A program made the position numbers and the translations under genes. A stretch of DNA of 64,000 bases, taken from the NCBI RefSeq assembly GCF_011761265.1, contig NZ_JAAOZB010000002.1, positions 1 to 64,000 on the forward strand, written 5' to 3'. The DNA is from Microbacterium halimionae (GTDB lineage: Bacteria; Actinomycetota; Actinomycetes; Actinomycetales; Microbacteriaceae). Each line of letters opens with the position of its first letter. Position 1 is the stretch's first letter. This document shows, in pieces, positions 58,515 through 64,000 of this stretch. Under the pieces are notes generated by a model. The model ran no database searches. It saw only the letters and a program-made list of their open reading frames with translations, and was not told the origin of the DNA.

Positions 58515-60941
58515 GTGGAACCGATGGGCACAGTAGTTGACGAGATGGTGACCGATCCGTCGGTTGGTCTGACCGACGGGGAGGTCGCCGATCGAGTCTC
58601 GGCGGGGCGAGTCAACGCCTACACGGCGGACTCGAGTCGAAGCGCGTGGAACATCGTGCGTGCCAATGTGTTCACCCTCTTCAACGGCATCGTCGGCGCT
58701 TGTTTTCTCGTGTTGCTCCTGGTGGGGCATTGGCGAGACGCTCTCTTTGGTCTTGCTGCGTTCGGAAATGCGATCATCGGTTGCGTCCAAGAGTTTCGCG
58801 CGAAATCGGCGCTCGATAAACTGGCGCTTCTCAACGCTCCGCAGGCTCGCGTGCTCCGTGAGGGTGTAGAGCGAGAGATCACTCCGGGCGAGGTCGTCAT
58901 GGACGATGTGCTTGTTTTACGTGCGGGTGACCAGGTGCCAGCTGACGGCACGGTCGTCGCATCCCGAGGGCTGCAGATCGATGAATCGATGCTCACGGGA
59001 GAGTCGGATGCTGTCGACAAGCGTCCCGGCGATGAGGCGCTGTCGGGGTCGGTCGTCGTGGGCGGCGAAGGTGCCGCGCGCGTTGTGCGGGTCGGTGCCG
59101 ATTCTTATGCGAATACCTTTGCGACAGAAGCGAAGCGCTTCTCGTTGGTTTCTTCTGAGCTCCGCACGTCGATTAATCGTGTCTTGAAATGGGTCGGCTG
59201 GGGGATCGGGCCGATTGGCCTTCTCGTGCTGAACGCCCAAATCATGGTTGCGGGTGGGTGGATAACAGCGTTCGAGACCGGCACGTGGGTACAAGCTGTC
59301 GTCAACACGATCGCGTCACTCACGGCGATGATTCCGCTTGGTCTTGTGTTGATGACATCGATTGCGTTCGCCGTCGGTGCCGCCAAGCTTGCGAGCAAGC
59401 AGGTGCTCGTCAACGAGCTTCCAGCGGTTGAGGGTCTCGCCCGTGTCGATGTGATCTGTCTCGACAAAACCGGAACGCTCACGGCCGGTGAGATCGAATT
59501 CGACGGATCGCACCCACTCCATCACAACGTCTCGGGCTGGGAACGCGTTTTGTCTTGGTACGGGGCAGCGCCCGACGCGAACGCGACTGCTCGCTGCCTG
59601 CAAAAGCCGTACCCCAACGTTGATCCGCTCACTCGTGCTGCATCGATCCCGTTTTCATCGGCGCGCAAGTGGAGTGCCGTGTCATTCTCAGACGTGGCGG
59701 GCACTTGGGTCTTCGGCGCACCCGAAATGATCTTCGGTGACGAAGCGAGCGACACATCAACGGAGCTCGGCGCTGAAGTTGTCTCTCTTGCGTCGCTCGG
59801 GCGGCGCACGCTTGTTTTGGGCTTCAGCCCCTCGAGTCTTGACCCAGACAGCGTCGAAGCCGAAGAACTGCCGTCGGGGCTGCGTCCGGTTGTCGTACTC
59901 ACGTTTCGCGAGCAAGTGCGCGCGGATGCCGCCCAGACGCTGTCGTACTTTCGTGCTCAGGGCGTCGGCATCCGCATCATCTCCGGTGACAATCCGCGCA
60001 CCGTCGCAGCGATTGCACGCGAAGTGGGCGTGGACGTCGCGGAAGGATACGACGCCCGGCTACTCCCAGAAGACGACGAAGCCCTGGCCGTCGTGCTCGA
60101 AACCGAGTCGGTGTTTGGTCGAGTCACTCCCGATCAGAAGCGACGGATGGTTGTGGCGCTGCAATCGCGTGGACACACAGTGGCGATGACCGGTGACGGC
60201 GTCAATGATGCTCTCGCTATCAAGACCGCCGATATGGGCATCGCAATGAACTCGGGAGCTGCGGCAACGAAAGCCGTGGCCCGCCTTGTGCTGCTCGACG
60301 GCAAGTTCTCGCATCTGCCTGACGTCGTCGCCGAGGGGCGACAGGTCATTGCCAATATCGAGCGGGTGTCGATGCTGTTTCTCACCAAAACCGCCTACGC
60401 GACAGCCCTCGCGGTGATCTTCGGTATCTTCGTGATCGAGTTCCCCTTCTTGCCGCGACAACTCTCGATCACCGACGGCCTGACGATCGGCATCCCGGCA
60501 TTCTTTTTGGCTCTTATGCCGAATGCGCAACGCTACGTTCCTGGTTTCTTGAAACGGTCGCTTTCTTTCGCAATTCCGGCGGGAATCGTCGTCGCGCTCG
60601 CCCTCACGAGCTATGCCCTCGTCGCGAAGAGTCTTGGCGTGCACGAGCCCGAGCTGCGCACAGGCTCGACGATAATTCTGGCCATCGTCGGCATCTGGAT
60701 TTTGACAGTGCTCTCTCGCCCGATCAACCGCTTCAAGGTGCTTGTGATCGGTGCGATGTTCATCGGCCTCGTCGGTATTTTCACGATTCCACTTGCTACG
60801 TCGTTCTTCGCGCTGGTCGATCCGGGGGAGGCAGGCGCCTACCTTCTTACGGCCGTGACTATCGGTGCGATTGGACTGCTCGAGGTGGTGCGCTTCGTGC
60901 ACCGTCGCTACGTTGCGCGCGTGATGGCTACTGCTGAATAA
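58515..60941 (+). CDS. P-type cation-transporting ATPase (CtpE-like)
   Basis: 808 aa. The actuator domain has MLTGESD, the phosphorylation site is CLDKTGTLT, and the hinge is MTGDGVNDALAIKTADMGIAM. There are ten hydrophobic segments and no N-terminal metal-binding CXXC, so it is not a copper or zinc pump. The sequence layout (RANVFTLFNGIVG, VIGCVQEFRAKSALDKLALL) matches mycobacterial CtpE, described as a Ca2+ transporter needed for cell-surface integrity. GTG 58515 is taken as start (ATG 58524 possible); TAGGGT lies about 24 nt upstream. The 3' end overlaps the convergent small membrane gene by 14 bp. Confidence 0.9.
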   Translation: MEPMGTVVDEMVTDPSVGLTDGEVADRVSAGRVNAYTADSSRSAWNIVRANVFTLFNGIVGACFLVLLLVGHWRDALFGLAAFGNAIIGCVQEFRAKSALDKLALLNAPQARVLREGVEREITPGEVVMDDVLVLRAGDQVPADGTVVASRGLQIDESMLTGESDAVDKRPGDEALSGSVVVGGEGAARVVRVGADSYANTFATEAKRFSLVSSELRTSINRVLKWVGWGIGPIGLLVLNAQIMVAGGWITAFETGTWVQAVVNTIASLTAMIPLGLVLMTSIAFAVGAAKLASKQVLVNELPAVEGLARVDVICLDKTGTLTAGEIEFDGSHPLHHNVSGWERVLSWYGAAPDANATARCLQKPYPNVDPLTRAASIPFSSARKWSAVSFSDVAGTWVFGAPEMIFGDEASDTSTELGAEVVSLASLGRRTLVLGFSPSSLDPDSVEAEELPSGLRPVVVLTFREQVRADAAQTLSYFRAQGVGIRIISGDNPRTVAAIAREVGVDVAEGYDARLLPEDDEALAVVLETESVFGRVTPDQKRRMVVALQSRGHTVAMTGDGVNDALAIKTADMGIAMNSGAAATKAVARLVLLDGKFSHLPDVVAEGRQVIANIERVSMLFLTKTAYATALAVIFGIFVIEFPFLPRQLSITDGLTIGIPAFFLALMPNAQRYVPGFLKRSLSFAIPAGIVVALALTSYALVAKSLGVHEPELRTGSTIILAIVGIWILTVLSRPINRFKVLVIGAMFIGLVGIFTIPLATSFFALVDPGEAGAYLLTAVTIGAIGLLEVVRFVHRRYVARVMATAE

Positions 60942-61362
60942 CCGCGTCAGGCAGGTGGGCCTTGCTCATCGGCCGGAAGTAGCGTGACGCCTGCGGAAGC
61001 CAAACAACGGCGACGACGAAAGCCTCAAGTAAGACCTGAACCGTCGCATACCAGTCCCAGCCGTCGGTCGTGACGATCGTCGTGACGTGGAGAGCTATCT
61101 GCACGCCAAGGTAGATCGTCACGAGCAGACGAGAAAGCCCGCTTCCGCGTGAGAGCGATGAGGCTACCGCCACCGTTAGCAGGCCGAAAAGGATGACACC
61201 CGCACCGAGGAGCGAGACCAACAGGACCTCATCTTTTGGCACTTGGTAACGGCTGAGAAGAATCAGGATGCCGAGCCCGGTGTTTGTCAGACCGCTGAGA
61301 TAAACCAGCACGACGGCGATCGTGATGACCACTGGCCGTGAAGGTGGGGTTGGCTCGCTCAC
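60928..61362 (-). CDS. Small four-TM membrane protein of unknown function
   Basis: 144 aa. Four hydrophobic segments: VVITIAVVLVYLSGLTNTGL, VLLVSLLGAGVILFGLLTVA, LLVTIYLGVQIALHVTTIV and VQVLLEAFVVAVVWLPQA. It starts with a Pro/Ser-rich cytoplasmic stretch. GTG 61362 is chosen because CAGGAT lies 6 nt upstream (leaderless type); the longer reading crosses the divergent promoter. I do not recognise a named family. Confidence 0.75.
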   Translation of the reverse strand: MSEPTPPSRPVVITIAVVLVYLSGLTNTGLGILILLSRYQVPKDEVLLVSLLGAGVILFGLLTVAVASSLSRGSGLSRLLVTIYLGVQIALHVTTIVTTDGWDWYATVQVLLEAFVVAVVWLPQASRYFRPMSKAHLPDAVIQQ

Positions 61363-61400
61363 GCGACCATCCTGGCACGGACGCACTGCTCGCTCTAGAA

Positions 61401-61459
61401 GTGTCAATATTTCTTCGGGTGCCTGGAGCCTTTTCCGCGAGTTCCGGTAACATTGACAC
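61401..61459. promoter_or_regulatory. Pair of inverted GTGTCAATRTT boxes
   Basis: GTGTCAATATT (61401-61411, plus strand) and GTGTCAATGTT (61459-61449, minus strand) face each other, identical at 10 of 11 positions, with 37 bp between. They lie between the small membrane gene and the MFS gene. They may be two binding sites of one regulator; the regulator is not in the window. Confidence 0.4.
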
Positions 61460-61556
61460 CTGCGCTCGAATCGTTTCGATGGCGCTGTCGACTTATGGCT
61501 TTGCTGCCGCCTCCTACGAATCTGAAGTGAATTTCGTCGTGCCTGATACTGACTCC

Positions 61557-62891
61557 GTGCCCACACTCACCGGCTCCCACCGCGTCCCCGCGCCACGATC
61601 GTCGAACTCTCCGACGGGTGCAATTCGGACGCTGGGATCGAACCCGGTGACGGCTCCGATCATGCTGCACCCGGGAGACGCTATCCCGGCTGCGCGCCGC
61701 GTGGTCTATATCGTTCTCCTCGGAGCACTCACGGCGCTCGGACCGTTCACGATCGACCTCTACCTGCCGGCGTTTCCGGTTCTCGAGGCGGACTTCAATA
61801 CGACGGCCGCGGCGATTCAGCTGACCCTCACGGGTACAACGCTCGGTTTTGCCATCGGGCAGTTGATCGTTGGGCCGCTGAGCGACAAAGTCGGGCGCCG
61901 CGTTCCGCTGATCATCGTCACAGCACTGCATGTAGTTGCCAGCATCCTTGCTGCTCTTGCACCGTCGCTGATTTTGCTGGGTGTTGCACGCGTGCTGATG
62001 GGAATGGGAGCTGCTGCCGGTGGAGTGGTGGCAATGGCGATCGTGCGTGACCTTTTCGGTGGCAAGCGCCTCGTAGTGATGCTGAGCAGGCTCGCGCTGG
62101 TATCTGGCGTCGCGCCCGTTATCGCGCCGCTGATCGGTTCGGCGCTGCTTGTTGTGATGCCGTGGCAGGGCATCTTCCTCTTTTTAGCGTTCTATGGTGC
62201 GATCATGCTTGTGAGCACGGTGTTTTTAATACCCGAGACGCTCCCGCCAGCGCGTCGAAGCGGGCCCGGATCGGCCACGCTCCTGCAGCGTTATCGCAGC
62301 GTATTCAGTGACCGCATATTTGTCGGCGTGCTCATTATCGGCGCGATGACGTTCAGCGGGCTTTTCTCTTACCTTTCGGCATCGCCATTCCTTTTTCAGC
62401 AGGGGTTCGGGATGGATCCGCAGCAGTACGGCATCGTGTTCGCTGTGAACTCGGTCGGCATCGTGATCGGTGTGCAGACAGCATCCCGGCTTGCGGCGCG
62501 TTTTGGGCCGCAATGGGTGCTGGCGTTTTCGACAGCAGCCCTCATTCTGTCGTCTGCGGCGATCATCATTGGAGATGTCGCGGGCGGGGGGCTCTGGGCG
62601 CTCATGATCCCGCTGTTCATCTTTATGACCTCGTGTGGGTTCACATTCCCGTGCGTTCAGGTGCTCGCGCTTGACCGGCACGGCAAATCTGCTGGGACGG
62701 CCGCGTCGTTAATCGGTGCCGCCAACTTCGGTGTGGCGGGCTTCATCTCGCCCCTGGTCGGGTTGATTTCTGAGGGTTCGGGAATCACCGCGACAACGAT
62801 GGCTTCGGTCATGGTCGGATGCGCTGCCATCGGTGCGATATCGCTGTGGTTCATCGTGCGGCCGCGCACTGTGGCGCAGCTCGCACCTTGA
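61557..62891 (+). CDS. Bcr/CflA-family MFS drug efflux transporter
   Basis: 444 aa from GTG 61557, placed 6 nt after GATACT (61545-61550) as a leaderless start; ATG 61662 would give a shorter protein without the Ser/Pro-rich lead. Twelve hydrophobic segments. The Bcr/CflA hallmark GPFTIDLYLPAFPVLEADF in segment 1 is followed by motif A GPLSDKVGRRVPL and RVLMGMGAAAGGVVAMAIVRDLF. It exports drugs or peptides/cysteine by proton antiport. The PAP2 gene follows after 34 bp. Confidence 0.88.
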   Translation: MPTLTGSHRVPAPRSSNSPTGAIRTLGSNPVTAPIMLHPGDAIPAARRVVYIVLLGALTALGPFTIDLYLPAFPVLEADFNTTAAAIQLTLTGTTLGFAIGQLIVGPLSDKVGRRVPLIIVTALHVVASILAALAPSLILLGVARVLMGMGAAAGGVVAMAIVRDLFGGKRLVVMLSRLALVSGVAPVIAPLIGSALLVVMPWQGIFLFLAFYGAIMLVSTVFLIPETLPPARRSGPGSATLLQRYRSVFSDRIFVGVLIIGAMTFSGLFSYLSASPFLFQQGFGMDPQQYGIVFAVNSVGIVIGVQTASRLAARFGPQWVLAFSTAALILSSAAIIIGDVAGGGLWALMIPLFIFMTSCGFTFPCVQVLALDRHGKSAGTAASLIGAANFGVAGFISPLVGLISEGSGITATTMASVMVGCAAIGAISLWFIVRPRTVAQLAP

Positions 62892-62925
62892 GAGGTATGC
62901 GTCGCGAACGGGGCATGATGGGGCG

Positions 62926-63606
62926 ATGACAAGTGCAGCACCGGTATACCCAGCATTCCGTCAAACCCTGCTGCGGGTGCTGTTGCCGGTCGCGCTCGTA
63001 TGCATCGCGTTGGCGTGCGGCCTCGGAGCGTGGACTCGCGCCCGTGGCCCCGTGCCGTTTGCCATCGATACAGCGTGGAATGACCTGCTCGCAGCGACTG
63101 CATCGCCGGTGTTGCTCTGGTTTGCCCAACTGATGAACACGGCAGGCGGTGTCTTCGTCTCGTCGGCCATCGTCCCCGTCGCAGGCGTTATCACCCTGCT
63201 GATAGTGCGGCGGCCGTGGGCTGCGGTCTACGTTGTAGTGACGTTGCTTGCAAGCAACGCGGCAGTGCAAATTTTCAAACACCTCTTCGGTCGCGCACGA
63301 CCCGAGGACATCATCGTCGTCAGCGACTATGGGTCGTTTCCCTCTGGTCACGTCGCGAATGCGGCAACTCTCGCTGTGCTCCTTGCGGTGCTTGTGCCGC
63401 GAACATGGACCTACATCATGGGCGCGGTTTGGGTCGTGCTGATGGCGTTTTCGCGCACGTATCTGCACGCACACTGGCTCACTGACACCGTGGGGGGAGC
63501 GCTGGTAGGAGTCGGGGTGGCGCTTCTGATCACAATCGCGTTCTCCCGACTCCTGCCGAGACGCACATGGCGGCAGGCTAGTGAGGAGAACGCGTCGTCA
63601 GAATAG
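62926..63606 (+). CDS. PAP2-family membrane phosphatase
   Basis: 226 aa with six hydrophobic segments. All three phosphatase motifs are intact: KHLFGRARP (K-x6-RP), FPSGH and SRTYLHAHWLTD (S-R-x5-H-x3-D). It dephosphorylates lipid phosphates such as undecaprenyl diphosphate or phosphatidate at the outer membrane face. The start ATG 62926 is chosen by length and membrane topology. The 3' end overlaps the convergent MFS gene by 29 bp. Confidence 0.9.
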   Translation: MTSAAPVYPAFRQTLLRVLLPVALVCIALACGLGAWTRARGPVPFAIDTAWNDLLAATASPVLLWFAQLMNTAGGVFVSSAIVPVAGVITLLIVRRPWAAVYVVVTLLASNAAVQIFKHLFGRARPEDIIVVSDYGSFPSGHVANAATLAVLLAVLVPRTWTYIMGAVWVVLMAFSRTYLHAHWLTDTVGGALVGVGVALLITIAFSRLLPRRTWRQASEENASSE

Positions 63607-64000
63607 GCATCGTTGAAGTGTCGATGAAGGGATCTTCGTCTTGGTGTTCCACGAGTTCTCGTGCTTCTTCGACGGTTTCAACCGTGGGCACTGAGCCGAG
63701 CAGAGGCCGCTTGGCGGATTCTCGCATTGACAGCATCGCGATTGCTCCGAGCGCTGCGAAGAACATGATGTAGAACGCTGGCATGTACGTGTTGCCGGTG
63801 ATCTCAATGAGTGCCTGGCTGAAGAGCGGCGTGGTGCCACCGAACAGCGAGACCGAGATGTTGTACGCGATTGCCATCGCGCCGAATCGTGATGCGGTCG
63901 GAAAAAGTGCGGGAAGAGCGGATGCCGATACTGCAACATAAAACGCCACGGGAATTGCCACCATGGCAAGCGCTATGAACACTGCCCACTCTTCGCCGAT
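63578..64000 (-). CDS. MFS transporter, metabolite:H+ symporter (MHS) type, C-terminal part
   Basis: Partial: the frame is open to the window edge, so the N-terminal half lies beyond 64000. The visible 140 aa comprise the last three to four hydrophobic segments with the MHS/ProP-family block RFGAMAIAYNISVSLFGGTTPLFSQALI and FYIMFFAALGAIAML, then a hydrophilic tail of about 50 residues. The family imports dicarboxylates, citrate, betaine or proline; the substrate is not clear. Confidence 0.85.
   Translation of the reverse strand: MGEEWAVFIALAMVAIPVAFYVAVSASALPALFPTASRFGAMAIAYNISVSLFGGTTPLFSQALIEITGNTYMPAFYIMFFAALGAIAMLSMRESAKRPLLGSVPTVETVEEARELVEHQDEDPFIDTSTMPILTTRSPH

Overview
The window looks like the chromosome of a Gram-positive actinobacterium, most likely a member of the Microbacteriaceae (Micrococcales). 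The base composition is GC-rich, with C/G-ending codons in most genes. The order TPR protein–HAD phosphatase matches the Rv1691–Rv1692 pair of mycobacteria. The tRNA-Trp–secE–nusG–rplK–rplA order is actinobacterial, and two secreted proteins end in LAxTG (class E) sorting signals. Many starts sit 6–7 nt after a TAnnnT box, as in leaderless actinobacterial transcripts. The family assignment is inference from content; no database search was run.

Layout, 0–16 kb: the 3' end of a 5S rRNA with its terminator; an Arg/Asp/Pro-repeat TPR protein coupled to a HAD phosphatase; two adjacent decayed genes (acetoacetate decarboxylase-like and SDR); a DJ-1/PfpI protein; a siderophore-interacting protein; a thioredoxin/CstR-like repressor pair near a TSUP exporter; HadA/HadB-like dehydratases with murB; an aminotransferase; and an ABC exporter with a NarL-type two-component system. 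15–20 kb: glyoxylate shunt (aceB, aceA) with a divergent RamB-type regulator. 20–28 kb: a putrescine/GABA catabolic cluster (PucR regulator, gabT, putrescine oxidase, universal stress protein, APC permease, aldehyde dehydrogenase).

28–48 kb: the secE–nusG–rplK–rplA block is separated from rplJ–rplL by about 16 kb. That interval carries a LysE/LysG pair, an MDR oxidoreductase, a TetR-linked sugar-metabolism operon (two xylose-isomerase-like and two Gfo/Idh/MocA proteins) ending in hydrolase debris, a MarR–MFS efflux operon, a YqaJ-type nuclease and a giant surface protein. 48–64 kb: rplJ–rplL, a second giant surface nuclease, an alpha-glucoside-type ABC importer with LacI regulator, a CtpE-like P-type ATPase, two MFS genes and a PAP2 phosphatase.

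The most striking object is at 42.9–53.5 kb. Two LAxTG-anchored multidomain enzymes, an M1-peptidase chimera and an ExeM/NucH-type nuclease chimera, flank the ribosomal stalk genes rplJ–rplL. They share an apparently identical, gap-free block of about 1886 bp encoding a complete 5'-nucleotidase plus Ig-like module. Its codon usage differs visibly from both hosts, while the C-terminal domains just beyond it have diverged. This points to recent module copying or gene conversion between surface enzymes across ribosomal genes that are normally essential.
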